NCBI GenBank assembly: GCA_017848855.1
Contig: JAFIHF010000032.1
Span: 290,342-354,341, forward strand
Length of the DNA: 64,000 nucleotides
Reading direction: 5' to 3'
Source: Rhodanobacter denitrificans
GTDB taxonomy: Bacteria; Pseudomonadota; Gammaproteobacteria; Xanthomonadales; Rhodanobacteraceae
Part shown: in pieces, positions 21,921 through 33,700 of the stretch
How the letters are laid out: every line of letters begins with the position of its first letter
Numbering within the stretch: the first letter of the stretch is position 1
Position numbers and translations under genes: made by a program
Notes under the pieces: model-generated
Databases searched by the model: none
Seen by the model: only the letters and a program-made list of their open reading frames with translations
What the model was told of the DNA's origin: nothing

Positions 21921-23594
21921 ATGTGTTCGATTTTCGGAATGTTCGACCTGCAACCCGGCGACGATCTCGCCGAACTGCGCCGGCAGGCGCTGGAGCTGTC
22001 GCAGCGCCAGCGCCATCGCGGCCCCGACTGGAGCGGGGTGTTCGTGGACGCGGGCGTGATCCTGGTGCACGAGCGCCTCGCCATCGTCGACCCGGCCTCC
22101 GGCGCGCAGCCGCTGCGCTCGCGCGACGGCGCGCTGGCGCTGGCGGTGAACGGCGAAATCTACAACCACCAGGCGCTGCGTGCGGCCAGCAGTTACGACT
22201 TCACCACCGGTTCGGACTGCGAGGTCATCAACGCGCTGTACCGCGAGCACGGCGCCGATTTCCTCACGAAGCTCAACGGCATCTTCGCCTTCGCGCTGTG
22301 GGACGGCGCGGCGCAGCGCTACCTGATCGCGCGCGACCCGATCGGCGTGTGCCCGCTGTACTGGGGCCACGACGTGCAGGGTCGGCTGTGCGTGGCCTCG
22401 GAGATGAAGGCGCTGGTCGGCGTGTGCGCGGACGTGGCGGCGTTCCCGCCCGGCCACGTCTACGACAGTGCCAGCGGCGAGCTGCGCCGCTACTACCACA
22501 AGCGCTGGCGCGACTACGCCGCCACGCGCGGCCATGCGGTGCAGCCGGCGCGGCTGCGCGAGGCGTTCGAGCAGGCCGTGCATCGTCAGCTGATGACCGA
22601 CGTGCCCTACGGCGTGCTGCTTTCCGGCGGGCTGGATTCCTCGCTGGTCGCCGCCTGCGCCGCGAAGTTCGCGCGCGAACGCATCGAGGACAACGACCGC
22701 AGCGAGGCGTGGTGGCCGCGCCTGCATTCCTTCGCGATCGGCCTGGAAGGCTCGCCCGACCTCGCCGCCGCGCAGATCGCCGCCGACGCGCTGGGCACGG
22801 TGCACCACGGCTTCGTCTACACCTTCTGGGAAGGGCTGGACGCCGTGCCCGAGGTGATCCGTCACCTGGAAACCTACGACGTCACCACCATCCGCGCCGC
22901 CACGCCGATGTACCTGCTGGCCCGCCGGATCAAGGCGATGGGCGTGAAGATGGTGCTCTCGGGCGAAGGCTCGGACGAGATCTTCGGCGGCTATCTGTAC
23001 TTCCACAAGGCGCCCTCGGCCGAGGCCTTCCATGAGGAGACCGTGCGCAAGCTCGACGCGCTGCACAGCTACGACTGCCTGCGCGCGAACAAGGCGATGA
23101 TGGCCTGGGGCGTGGAGGCGCGCGTGCCGTTCCTCGATCTGGAATTCATCGATGTGGCGATGGGCATGGACGCCGCGCACAAGATGGCCGGCGGCGGAAA
23201 AATCGAAAAGCACGTGCTGCGCGCGGCCTTCGACGGCGCGCTGCCGAAGGAAATCCTGTGGCGGCAGAAGGAGCAGTTCAGCGACGGCGTGGGCTACGGC
23301 TGGATCGACGGCCTCAAGGCGCACGCCGGGCAGCAGGTGAGCGACCGCGAGTTCGCCGCCGCGGCCGCGCGCTTCCCGTTCAACACGCCGGCCACCAAGG
23401 AGGCGTACTTCTACCGCCGCATCTTCGAGCAGTTCTATCCGGGCGAGGCCTGCGCCGCCACCGTGCCGGGCGGCAAGTCGATCGCCTGTTCCTCACCCGC
23501 GGCGCTGGCGTGGGATCCGGCGTTTGCGGCGATGGCCGATCCATCGGGGCGCGCGGTGAAGGGTGTGCACGAGCAGGCGTTAGGGAAGCTCTGA
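21921..23594 (+). CDS. asnB: Asparagine synthetase B (glutamine-hydrolysing)
   Basis: 557 residues. C2 is the glutaminase nucleophile (MCSIFGMFD), RHRGPDWSG and NGEIYNH are glutaminase-domain motifs, SGGLDSS at 235-241 is the ATP-pyrophosphatase loop, and GEGSDEIFGGYLYF is the aspartate/ATP site. The enzyme makes asparagine from aspartate, glutamine and ATP. It is preceded by an Asn-rich leader and terminator, so expression is predicted to rise when charged tRNA-Asn is scarce. Monocistronic as far as can be seen. Confidence 0.96.
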   Translation: MCSIFGMFDLQPGDDLAELRRQALELSQRQRHRGPDWSGVFVDAGVILVHERLAIVDPASGAQPLRSRDGALALAVNGEIYNHQALRAASSYDFTTGSDCEVINALYREHGADFLTKLNGIFAFALWDGAAQRYLIARDPIGVCPLYWGHDVQGRLCVASEMKALVGVCADVAAFPPGHVYDSASGELRRYYHKRWRDYAATRGHAVQPARLREAFEQAVHRQLMTDVPYGVLLSGGLDSSLVAACAAKFARERIEDNDRSEAWWPRLHSFAIGLEGSPDLAAAQIAADALGTVHHGFVYTFWEGLDAVPEVIRHLETYDVTTIRAATPMYLLARRIKAMGVKMVLSGEGSDEIFGGYLYFHKAPSAEAFHEETVRKLDALHSYDCLRANKAMMAWGVEARVPFLDLEFIDVAMGMDAAHKMAGGGKIEKHVLRAAFDGALPKEILWRQKEQFSDGVGYGWIDGLKAHAGQQVSDREFAAAAARFPFNTPATKEAYFYRRIFEQFYPGEACAATVPGGKSIACSSPAALAWDPAFAAMADPSGRAVKGVHEQALGKL

Positions 23595-24431
23595 TTGGTG
23601 AGCCCCTCTCCCTCCGGGAGAGGGGGCTCTTGCTTCTGCGTTATCGCGAGCAACAGAGCGGTTTCGAGCGCCTGCCGGCGCCCGAGCTACTTCTCTTTTG
23701 CTTGTCCAAAAGAGAAGTAGCCAAGAGAAAACGACACCCCGCGGCGACGCTCTCCGGGCATTCCCGGATCAAGTCCGGGACAGGCTCTGCCCTCCGAGTC
23801 CGTGAGTCGGGGCCGGGCTTTTCGAGCGGGCTCCTGCCCGCGCGAAAAGGCGAGCCCATCCTTGGGCTCGCCCGCTGCGCGGCCTCCTCGTCCCCGCCTC
23901 ACCGTCGCCGAGGGGCCCCGGGAAAAGCAGCGCGCTCCCAGCGCGCAGAAGCAACAGCACCCCACCCCAACCCTCCCCTGCATGCAGGGGAGGGGGATAT
24001 AGCGCGAGGCGAAGCGAAGCGCTGCGAAGCTTTGTTCCTCAGTTTCCAGATACGTCGCGGGGTGGCCGCTGTAGGGCGACGTGTCGACGAGCGTTGATCC
24101 AATCCCCTCGACACGGCGGGCTTGTAGGGTCGGCGGATTGAACAGGCCATTTCTCTTGGTTCCTTCTCTTTGGGCCAGCAAAGAGAAGGAACTCGGGCGC
24201 CGGCAGGCGACCGAAACCGCTTTGTTGCTGGCGAAAGCGCGAGAGCAAAAAACCGCCGCAGGCGAGCCAAGGCGTGGAATCGAATGGTTCTCGCGAGCCC
24301 CCGTCCCGGAGGGAGAGGAGAGCAGATCACCGGCGAAATATTCCGGACAGCAGTGTGCTTGACCAGCCTTCGGCTGTTGAAAAGCACCTCGCAGGAATGA
24401 CGAACAAGAAGCTGGATTGATCAGACCTTCC
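23595..24431. repeat. Second gene-free block of hairpin repeats
   Basis: No gene is supported. Starting with a CTCTCCCTCC/GGGAGAGG hairpin (23604-23626), the block contains AAGAGAAGTAGCCAAGAG-type runs (23690-23730), a roughly 150-base multi-hairpin segment at 23803-23951 that repeats the one at 121-272 (same order: GGGCTTTTC, paired ATCC hairpin, CTCGTCCCCGCCTCACC, GCGCGCTCC hairpin), and at about 24300-24402 a segment (ATATTCCGGACAGCAGTGTG to CTCGCAGGAATGACGA) repeated at about 60260-60363. Confidence 0.75.
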
Positions 24432-25688
24432 TTAGTGCAGGTCGGCGTGCAACAACTGGCAGCTGTGGCGACCGGGGAAGTCGAAGTAGAAGTCCATGTC
24501 GCCCAGCGCGCCGCTGCCCAGCACGTAGTGCCAAGGCAGCGCGGCGTCCTTGAGCACGCCGAAGGTCATGTCGATGGGCTGGCCGGACACCACCACGCGC
24601 GCGGTCGCCTGGCCGACGCGCGCGGCATGCGTGAGCGCACCGGCGTCATGCAGGCGGATGCGGTGGGCGTAAGTGGTGGTCAGTTCCCTGGCGCTGGCTT
24701 CGTCGCCGCTCAGGTAGAACGCGCTGCCGCTGTCGATCAGCACGGTCTGCGGATGGTCGTCGATGTCCAGCGCCACGGTGGCGCGAACCGAGTTGCCCCA
24801 CAGGTCGCTGGCCAGGAGCAGCGGCTGTTCGCAGGCCGGGCGCTGCGCGGGCGTGCGGTAGACGGTGAGGGCGTCGCGCGCGATGCGGAATGCGCCCAGC
24901 TGGCGGAGTATGTCCAGCCCGATCACGCGGGTGCGCCCCGGCCCCACCGACACCGGCACGTTGTGCAGAACGACAGGGCCGATGTCCAGGCGGTCGAGCA
25001 CGCCCTCCGCCATGACCACGCCGCGCGAGAGCACGCCGTTGATGTGCGTTTCGCGGCCAAGCAGACGCACGCCAAGGCGCTTGGCGGTGGCGGCGTCCAG
25101 CACCAGGTCGCCGGCGCCGGTGTCCACCATCACACGCGCCTTCTCGCCGTTGGCCGCCACTTCCAGCGAGCCGATGTCGCTGCCCGGCGCGTGCTCCAGC
25201 GGCAGGCTGAAATCCTGCGGCGGCAGGTCGACGTGGAAGGCCGCCTCGCCGGTGCGGGCTTTCGCGTAGTCGCGCAGGTGATCCAGCTGCGCCGCCGGCA
25301 CATGGCCGGCGTAGCGCTCGGCGATGGCGACCTCGGCGGCGTCGGCCACGGCGCGGCCTTCGCGCAGGCGCAGGTTGCCGTTGTCGAACAGGGCGCAGAA
25401 GTACGCCACTTGTGGTCGGCTGTCGAACAGGGCGCGCTCGCACAGCTGGGCATCGGCGCCGGAGGCGTCGAGGTTGCCGTGGATGCGCTCCAGCCCCATC
25501 GCCGCCAGCGTGTGGGCGGCATCGTCGGGGGAATGCCGGTACAACTCGGCCAGCGCCGGCACGTCGGCGCTCGCCACCGCCTGTTGCACGCGGCGAATCA
25601 GCGTCGCGTCGTCCGGCATGGCGGCCATGGCCGAACCGGTGCCGAGCATGAGCCAAGCGGCGCAGCAGCACGTGACGATCCATCGCAT
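24432..25688 (-). CDS. Secreted two-domain retropepsin-like aspartyl protease
   Basis: 418 residues with a signal peptide (LMLGTGSAMA then AMPDD). The first half up to about 150 is helical and Sel1/TPR-like in character (LAELYRHSPDDAAHTLAAMG). Then come two aspartyl-protease motifs in one chain: VMVDTGAGDLVL (D189) and VLIDSGSAFYL (D319), each followed by a retropepsin-like LGxR or equivalent segment, with GLDILRQLGAFRI between. Proteins with such DTG motifs are annotated as retroviral-like aspartic proteases; the duplication would allow a pepsin-like active site within one subunit. Periplasmic location is likely; the substrate is unknown. Confidence 0.78.
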   Translation of the reverse strand: MRWIVTCCCAAWLMLGTGSAMAAMPDDATLIRRVQQAVASADVPALAELYRHSPDDAAHTLAAMGLERIHGNLDASGADAQLCERALFDSRPQVAYFCALFDNGNLRLREGRAVADAAEVAIAERYAGHVPAAQLDHLRDYAKARTGEAAFHVDLPPQDFSLPLEHAPGSDIGSLEVAANGEKARVMVDTGAGDLVLDAATAKRLGVRLLGRETHINGVLSRGVVMAEGVLDRLDIGPVVLHNVPVSVGPGRTRVIGLDILRQLGAFRIARDALTVYRTPAQRPACEQPLLLASDLWGNSVRATVALDIDDHPQTVLIDSGSAFYLSGDEASARELTTTYAHRIRLHDAGALTHAARVGQATARVVVSGQPIDMTFGVLKDAALPWHYVLGSGALGDMDFYFDFPGRHSCQLLHADLH

Positions 25689-25762
25689 GGCGGTTGTTCC
25701 CCGGTCCGGTGTGGCTCGCGAATATAGCCCAGCCCAAGCTCGTATGAGTGTGGGCTCTGCAA

Positions 25763-26422
25763 TCAGCGTTTGCGCGCCAGCGTGAGACCGTCGCTCACCG
25801 GCAGCATCGACAGGTCGATGCGCTCGTCGCCGTGCAGGCGCTCGTTGAGCGCCTGCAGCGCGCGGGTGTCGTCGTCCTGCGCCGGCCTTGCCACCGCGCC
25901 GCTCCACAGCACGTTGTCGATCGCAATCAAGCCGCCGGGGCGCAGCAGCTGCAGGCAGCGCTCGTAGTAGTCGGCGTAGCCGGTCTTGTCGGCGTCGATG
26001 AAGGCGAAGTCGTAGCGGCCGGCCGCGCCCGCGGCCAGTTCCGCGTCCAGCGTTTCCAACGCCGGCGCCAGCCGCAGGTCGATCTTGTGCGCCACGTCGG
26101 CGCGCTCCCAGTACGGCCGGCCGATGCGCGTGTATTCCGCGCTGATGTCGCAGGCGAGGATGCGGCCGTCGGCGGGCAGGGCGAGCGCCACCGACAAGGC
26201 GCTGTAGCCGGTGAACACGCCGATCTCGATGGTCTGGCGCGCGCCGAGCAGCTTCACCAGCAGGGCCATGAACTGGCCCTGTTCCGGCGAGATCTGCATG
26301 CCGGCGTGCGGATGGCCGCGTGTCGCCGCGCGCAGGGCGGCTTGCTCCGGATGCTCGCGCAGCGAGTGCGCGAGCAGGTAGTCGTACAGCGTGTCGTCGA
26401 GGTTCAGGCTGCGGGTGGACAT
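25763..26422 (-). CDS. O-methyltransferase, caffeoyl-CoA type
   Basis: 219 residues of the SAM-dependent methyltransferase family 3. EIGVFTGYSALSVALALP is motif I, ILACDISAEYTRIGRPYW binds SAM, and FAFIDADKTGYADYYE with IAIDNVLWSGAVA are the metal-binding blocks. Bacterial members methylate catechols or are of unknown substrate. The ATG at 26420-26422 gives the expected N-terminus. It diverges from prfB with 127 bases between starts. Confidence 0.88.
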   Translation of the reverse strand: MSTRSLNLDDTLYDYLLAHSLREHPEQAALRAATRGHPHAGMQISPEQGQFMALLVKLLGARQTIEIGVFTGYSALSVALALPADGRILACDISAEYTRIGRPYWERADVAHKIDLRLAPALETLDAELAAGAAGRYDFAFIDADKTGYADYYERCLQLLRPGGLIAIDNVLWSGAVARPAQDDDTRALQALNERLHGDERIDLSMLPVSDGLTLARKR

Positions 26423-26549
26423 GGCGGCGCTCCGGTGGGCGATGCCGGGCGTGGATGCTGGCGCCGGGGCGCGCCCGGCCACCGTCCGGCGTCTGTCGCA
26501 GTGCGGCAATTTTGCTACCATGGCGGGCCATTCGCACGACACGCCAACC

Positions 26550-27675
26550 ATGATCGAGACCAATCCGATCCTCGCGCAGATCGCGGACCTCACGGGCCGC
26601 GTCGAGTCGCTTAGGGGGTATCTTTGACTACGCCACCAAGCGTGAGCGTCTCGAGGAAGTAAGCCGCGAGCTGGAGAGTCCCAACGTCTGGGACGACCCG
26701 CCGCGCGCGCAGGAGCTGGGCCGCGAACGCGCCCGCCTGGACACCGTGGTCACCGGCATCGACGAGCTCACCACGGGCCTGTCCGACGCGAAGGAACTGG
26801 TGGAGATGGCCGCTGCCGACGGCGACGAGGACACCGTCGCCTCGGTCGCGGACGACGTGGCGAAGCTGGAAGCCCGCGTGGGCAAGCTGGAATTCCAGCG
26901 CATGTTCTCCGGCAAGATGGACGCGGCGAACGCCTTCGTCGACATCCAGGCCGGCGCCGGCGGCACCGAGGCGCAGGACTGGGCCGAGATGCTGCTGCGC
27001 ATGTACCTGCGCTGGGCCGAATCGCGCGGCTGGAAGACCGAGCTGCTGGAAGTCTCCGGCGGCGAAGTGGCGGGCATCAAGTCGGCCACCTTCCGCGTCG
27101 AGGGCGACTACGCCTACGGCTGGCTGAAGACCGAGATCGGCGTGCACCGGCTGGTGCGCAAGAGCCCGTTCGATTCGGACAACCGCCGCCATACCAGCTT
27201 CACCAGCGTGTTCGTCTCGCCCGAGGTGGACGACGACATCGACATCGAGATCAACCCGGCCGACCTCAAGACCGACGTGTACCGTTCGTCCGGCGCCGGC
27301 GGCCAGCACGTCAACAAGACCGAGTCCGCGGTGCGCATCACCCACGTGCCCAGCGGCGTGGTGGTGGCCTGCCAGACCGAGCGCAGCCAGCACGCGAACC
27401 GCGACCGCGCGATGAAGATGCTGGCGGCGAAGCTGTACGAGATCGAGATCCAGAAGCGCAACGCGGAGAAGGACGCGCTGGAAGCGAGCAAGTCCGACAT
27501 CGGCTGGGGCAGCCAGATCCGCAATTACGTGCTCGACCAGAGCCGCATCAAGGACCTGCGTACCGGCGTGGAGCGCTCCGACACGCAGAAGGTGCTGGAC
27601 GGCGACCTCGACGAATTCATCGAGGCCAGCCTGAAGTCCGGCTTGGACGCGGGCGCCAAGCGCGTCGACGCGTGA
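26550..27675 (+). CDS. prfB: Peptide chain release factor 2 (programmed +1 frameshift)
   Basis: Encoded as join(26550..26624, 26626..27675), 374 residues. Codon 26 is an in-frame TGA within CTTTGAC, preceded by the internal Shine-Dalgarno-like AGGGGG at 26613-26618, the classic autoregulatory frameshift site: when RF2 is scarce, the ribosome slips +1 and completes the protein. The second frame carries the SPF-equivalent region and [14 protein letters not shown] with the catalytic GGQ. RF2 recognises UGA and UAA. Followed by a small repeat protein gene and lysS, a common neighbour of prfB. Confidence 0.96.
26613..26627 (+). promoter_or_regulatory. prfB recoding site
   Basis: AGGGGG, then TAT, then CTT TGA C. 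The spacing of three bases between the SD-like element and the CTT slippery codon matches the canonical RF2 signal. Confidence 0.96.
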
Positions 27676-27722
27676 CGGATGCGGAATCGCCCGACCATCC
27701 CATGACTGACGAGGTAGCCAGC

Positions 27723-28070
27723 ATGCATGCCAAGAAGATCTGCCGCATCCTGTTCGCCGGTGCCGCGCTGGTGGCGTTCGGCGCGAGCGCGCAGAGCGCC
27801 GGCCAGGACATCAAGCAGGGCGCGAAGGACGTCGGCCACGGCGTCGCCACCGGCGCCCGCGAGGTGGGCCACGCCACCAAGCACGTCGCCACCAGGATCG
27901 GCCACGGCGCGAAGGAAGCCGGCACCGGCATCGGCCACGGCGCGAAAAAGGCCGGCATCGCGGTCGGCCACGGCGCCCGGGATGCGGGCAAGGCCATCGG
28001 CCACGGCGCGAAGGAAGGCTGGGACGCCACCAAGGACGCGACCAGGAAAGTGTTCGGCAAGGGCGATTGA
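27723..28070 (+). CDS. Small secreted protein of 11-residue amphipathic repeats
   Basis: 115 residues: a signal peptide (ILFAGAALVAFGASA, then QSAGQ) followed by an almost uninterrupted array of 11-residue units with consensus GHGAKxAGxxI, about six copies, ending in a short Lys-rich tail. The periodicity resembles LEA-type or apolipoprotein-like amphipathic helices. Histidine and lysine are abundant. The ATG at 27723 follows GAGG and gives the best signal peptide; an ATG at 27702 is in frame. It lies between prfB and lysS on the same strand. Function unknown; a stress or envelope role is conjecture. Confidence 0.72.
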   Translation: MHAKKICRILFAGAALVAFGASAQSAGQDIKQGAKDVGHGVATGAREVGHATKHVATRIGHGAKEAGTGIGHGAKKAGIAVGHGARDAGKAIGHGAKEGWDATKDATRKVFGKGD

Positions 28071-28084
28071 GCGCCCAGCTTTTT

Positions 28085-28165
28085 TGTAGGAGCGCACCCT
28101 GTGCGCGATGGCTCTTGCTCCAGTCAAGCACCAGGGCATTCGCGCACAGGGTGCGCTCCTACGGA
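28085..28165. repeat. Inverted-repeat element before lysS
   Basis: Arms GTAGGAGCGCACCCTGTGCG (from 28085) and CGCACAGGGTGCGCTCCTAC (ending near 28162) are perfect complements across about 37 bases. The unit is of the REP type seen in Pseudomonas and Xanthomonadales and may also terminate the upstream transcript. Confidence 0.85.
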
Positions 28166-28221
28166 GAGACGAAAGGCGTCACGGCAACAACGCAAGCGCT
28201 CCCATCCACCACGGAAACCCC

Positions 28222-29813
<1,592 letters not shown>

Positions 29814-29817
<4 letters not shown>

Positions 29818-29870
29818 GTCGGGCTTCAGCCCGACATGCTCGGGTGTCGGGCTGAAGCCCGACCTACGCC
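29814..29870. repeat. REP-like hairpin at the lysS stop codon
   Basis: GTAGGTCGGGCTTCAGCCCG (29814-29833) and CGGGCTGAAGCCCGACCTAC (29851-29870) form a long hairpin; each arm is itself a small palindrome. TAG at 29815-29817 ends lysS. It may also terminate transcription. Confidence 0.88.
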
Positions 29871-29938
29871 CGACCTGCGGCCGGTTTCCAGCGCACTCGG
29901 CTAAAATCGCGGTTTCGACACGCAACGGAGCCTTGCCC

Positions 29939-30238
29939 ATGTGGTTCGCGATCATCGCCCAGGATCATCCCGGTTCGCTGGACAAGCGCCTTGCCGCCCG
30001 CGCCGAGCACTTGGCGCGCTTGAACCAGTTGCAGGACGAGGGTCGCCTGCTGCTGGCCGGTCCGTTCCCGGCGATCGAGTCGGAGAATCCCGGCCCGGCC
30101 GGCTTCACCGGCAGCCTGATCATCGCCGAGTTCTCCGCACAGACCGACGCGCAGCGCTGGGCCGACAGCGACCCCTACGTGGCCGCCGGCGTCTACGCCC
30201 AGGTGAGCGTGAAGCCGTTCCGCAAGACCCTGCCATGA
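29939..30238 (+). CDS. YciI family protein
   Basis: 99 residues with the YciI fold signature: N-terminal [28 protein letters not shown], central LLLAGPFPA and C-terminal [17 protein letters not shown]. The conserved His-Asp pair of YciI proteins is represented by D10/H11 and D-P-Y near residue 80. The family is structurally related to muconolactone isomerase; its function is unclear. The ATG at 29939 follows CGGAG. The stop codon overlaps the bolA start (ATGA), so the two are coupled. Confidence 0.86.
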   Translation: MWFAIIAQDHPGSLDKRLAARAEHLARLNQLQDEGRLLLAGPFPAIESENPGPAGFTGSLIIAEFSAQTDAQRWADSDPYVAAGVYAQVSVKPFRKTLP

Positions 30239-30486
30239 GCGCGGCAATGGTCGAGCAGATTCGCGCGCGGCTCGCGGCGGCGTTCGCGCCCAGCGAGCTG
30301 GAGGTGGTGGACGAGGGCCACAAGCACATCGGCCACGCGGGGGAGGGCAAGGGTCACTACCACGTGCGCATCGTCAGTCCCGCGTTCGCCGGCGTGCTGC
30401 CGATCAAGCGGCACCGCATGGTCTACGCCGCGCTCGACGGGCTGATGAGCCACGACATCCACGCGCTGTCGATAGACGCGAAGTAA
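30235..30486 (+). CDS. bolA: BolA/IbaG family protein
   Basis: 83 residues with the BolA signature: [16 protein letters not shown], then [11 protein letters not shown] and [12 protein letters not shown]. BolA-type proteins form [2Fe-2S]-bridged complexes with monothiol glutaredoxins and influence envelope and stress responses. The conserved histidines of the cluster-binding face are present. Translationally coupled to the YciI gene by an ATGA overlap. Confidence 0.9.
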   Translation: MSAAMVEQIRARLAAAFAPSELEVVDEGHKHIGHAGEGKGHYHVRIVSPAFAGVLPIKRHRMVYAALDGLMSHDIHALSIDAK

Positions 30487-30591
30487 AACAATATGATGCA
30501 AGGCATTCCTGCAGCGATACATCATGCAGAGTGCGTTGCGGCACCGCCACGCGTTTGGCACAGTGCCTGAACCCGACGCGCCGAGTCGTGG

Positions 30592-30673
30592 CGTCATGCC
30601 CGCGAAAGCGGGCATCCATGTGGCCTTGTGGCCCCAGAGGACATGGATTCCCGCTTGCGCGGGAATGACGTCG
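30592..30673. repeat. Inverted repeat between bolA and smc
   Basis: CGTCATGCCCGCGAAAGCGG (from about 30591) faces CCCGCTTGCGCGGGAATGACG (ending 30671), with inner palindromes CCCGCGAAAGCGGG and CCCGCTTGCGCGGG. This is a widespread proteobacterial intergenic repeat design. Confidence 0.82.
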
Positions 30674-30743
30674 TCGAGTTCGGGGCTTTGCCGCTTGCTT
30701 GCCCGCCGATGCGGGCGCCCCACGATTTCCCTGCGATGACCGC

Positions 30744-33700
30744 ATGCGCCTGACCACGATCAAACTCGCCGGCTTCAAGTCCTTCGTCGACCCGACCACG
30801 CTGCACCTGCCGGCCAACATGACCGGCGTGGTGGGGCCGAACGGCTGCGGCAAGTCCAACATCATCGACGCGATCCGCTGGGTGATGGGCGAGAGCGCGG
30901 CCAGCCGCCTGCGCGGCGATTCGCTCACCGACGTGATCTTCTCCGGCTCCACCTCGCGCAAGCCGGTGGGGCAGGCCACGGTGGAGCTGATCTTCGACAA
31001 CGCCGACGGCACGGTGCAGGGCGAGTATGGCCAGTACGCCGAGATCTCGGTGAAGCGCCAGGTGACGCGCGACGGGCAGTCCGCGTATTTCCTCAACGGC
31101 GCGCGCTGCCGCCGCCGCGACATCACCGACCTGTTCCTCGGCACCGGCCTCGGTCCGCGCAGCTACTCGATCATCGAGCAGGGCATGATCTCGCAGATCA
31201 TCGAGGCGCACCCCGAGGAGCTGCGCACGCACCTGGAGGAAGCCGCCGGCATCTCCAAGTACAAGGAGCGCCGCAAGGAGACCGAGAGCCGCATCAAGTC
31301 CACCCGCGAGAACCTCGACCGCGTGAAGGACGTGCGCGACGAGGTGGACAAGCAGCTCGAACACCTGAACCGCCAGGCCCGCGCCGCCGAGCGCTGGAAG
31401 GCCTACAAGGAAGAGGAAACCCGCAAGCAGGCCGAGCTGCGCGCGCTGGAATACCGCGCGCTGAAGGGCCAGCACGACGGCGAAGGCGCGGGGCTGTCCG
31501 CCGCCGAGATCGAGATCGAGAAGCAGCTGGCCGGCCAGCGCGAGATCGAGGCGCAGATCGAGGCGATGCGCGAGCGCCACACCGAGGCCGGCGAGCACCT
31601 GAACGCGGTGCAGGCCGAGGTCTACAAGGTCGGCGCCGAGATCGCCCGCGTCGAGCAGCAGGTGCGCCACAACAAGGAAACCGCCGAGCGCCTGCAGCGC
31701 GCACAGGGAGAGGCCGAGCGCGAACACGCCGAACTGGCCGAGCACATCGCTGGCGACCGCGCCCAGGTCGAGGCGCTGCGCATGGCGCTGGCCGAGGGCG
31801 AACCCAAGCTCGAAGCCCTGCAGCAGCTGCAGGACGACACCGCCGAAGCCCAGCGCAGCGCTGAGACGAAACTCGCCGACTGGCAGCAGCGCTGGGACGC
31901 GCACACCCGCACCGCCGGCGAATCCAACCGCGCCGCCGAGGTGGAGCGCACCAAACTCAACTACCTCGACCGCCAGGCGATCGACCTCGCCCGCCGCCGC
32001 GAAGCGCTGGAAGCCGAGCAGAAGGCCACCGACCTCACCGCGCTGGAAGCCTCCGCCGAGCAGATGCACCTCGAACACGACACCCAGCGCGAGAAACTCG
32101 AAGCGCTGGGCAGCCTGCTCGACCAGCACAAGAGCTCTCACGAGAAGGTGCTGGACGAGGAACGCCAGCTGCAGAGTGCGCTGAACGAAGCGCGCTCGCA
32201 GCTGCAGACCGCGCGTGGCCGCCAGTCCTCGCTGGAAGCGCTGCAGCACGCCGCGCTCGGCCAGGAGGAAAACGCCGCCAGCCAGTGGCTCGCGCGGCTG
32301 GGCCTGGACAAGTCGCCGCGCCTTGGCGAGACGCTGCAGGTGGAAGCGGGCTGGGAAACCGCGGTGGAAACCGTGCTCGCCGGCTTCATCGACAGCGTGC
32401 TGGTGGACGGCGCGCACGCGCTGGCCGCCGACTTCGGCGCGCTGCAGAACGCCGACGTGGCGCTGCTCGACCGTGCCGAAGGCGGCGCCAACACCGCCGG
32501 CACGCTGGCTGCGCACGTGCGCGGCCCGGCGGCGGCCATCGCCGTGCTCGGCCACGTGCTCGTCGCCGAGTCGCTGGACGAGGCGCACCAGCGCGTGGCC
32601 GGCCTGTCCGCGCTGGCGCCGTACCAGTCGGTGATCACCCGCGCCGGCGAATGGCTGGGCCCGGGCTGGGCGCGCGTGCGCCGTGCGCAGGGCAACCAGG
32701 TCGGCGTATTGGCGCGCGAGCGCGAGATCCGCACGCTGGCCGAGCAGGTCGCCGCGCTGGAAGCGCGCATCGAGGAATGCACCGCGCAGCTCGACGAACT
32801 GCGCACCCGCAAGTTCGAAACCGAGCGCGCCCGCGACGACACCCAGCGCGAGCTGTACAACGCGCACCGCCGCGCCTCCGAACTCGCCGGCCAGTTGCAG
32901 AGCCATCGCGGCAAGCTGGAAACCGCCCGCGCGCGCGGCGAAAAAGTGGCGGGCGAACTGTCCACGCTGATCGAGCAGCTGGACGAACTGCAGACGCAGA
33001 CCCGCGAAGCCCGTGCCCGACTGGATGAGTCAGTCGGCCACATGGGCGACCTGGAAGACCAGCGCCGCGAGCTGGAGAACGAGCGCCGCGCGCTCTTGGA
33101 AACCCGCGAGGAAGCGCGCATGAACGCGCGCGAGGCCGCCGACCAGGCGCACGCGCTGGCGCTGTCGCTGGAATCCAAGCGCTCCTCGCTGGCCTCGCTG
33201 GAACAGTCGCTGGCGCGCATGGAAAACCAGCTGCGCCAGATCGAGGCGCGCCGCGGCGAGATCGCCGAGCAGCTCGCCGCCGGCTCCGACCCCATCGCCG
33301 AACTCGAAGCCGAGCGCCAGACCTATCTCGACCAGCGCCTCTTGGTGGACAAGCAACTGGTGGAGGCGCGCCGCGCGCTGGAGGAATGCGACATCGCGTT
33401 CCGCCAACTGGAACAGCGCCGCCACCTCGCCGAGCAAGGGCTGTCGGCGCTGCGCGAGAGCCTGTCCGAGAAGCGCCTCGCCGCGCAGGCGCTGCAGCTG
33501 CGCGCCGAGCAGCTGGCCGAAGCGATCGCCGCCTCCGGGCTGGAACTGGAAACCCTGCTCGCCGAGCTGGCCGAGGACGTGGACGCGGCGCAGTGGAAGC
33601 AGCAGCTCGCCGACCTCGCGCAGAAGATCGCGCGGCTGGAGCCGGTGAACCTCGCCGCGATCCAGGAACACGCCGAGCAGAGCGAACGCAAGACGTATCT

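Noticed and set aside
26625-26627. TGA in prfB read as selenocysteine or as a frameshift mutation
   Set aside because: The SD-like AGGGGG and CTTTGAC form the standard programmed frameshift signal; no selenocysteine element is needed.
30594-32906. A 770-codon minus-strand frame opposite smc
   Set aside because: Mirror of the biased SMC coiled-coil codons; no start context or motif.
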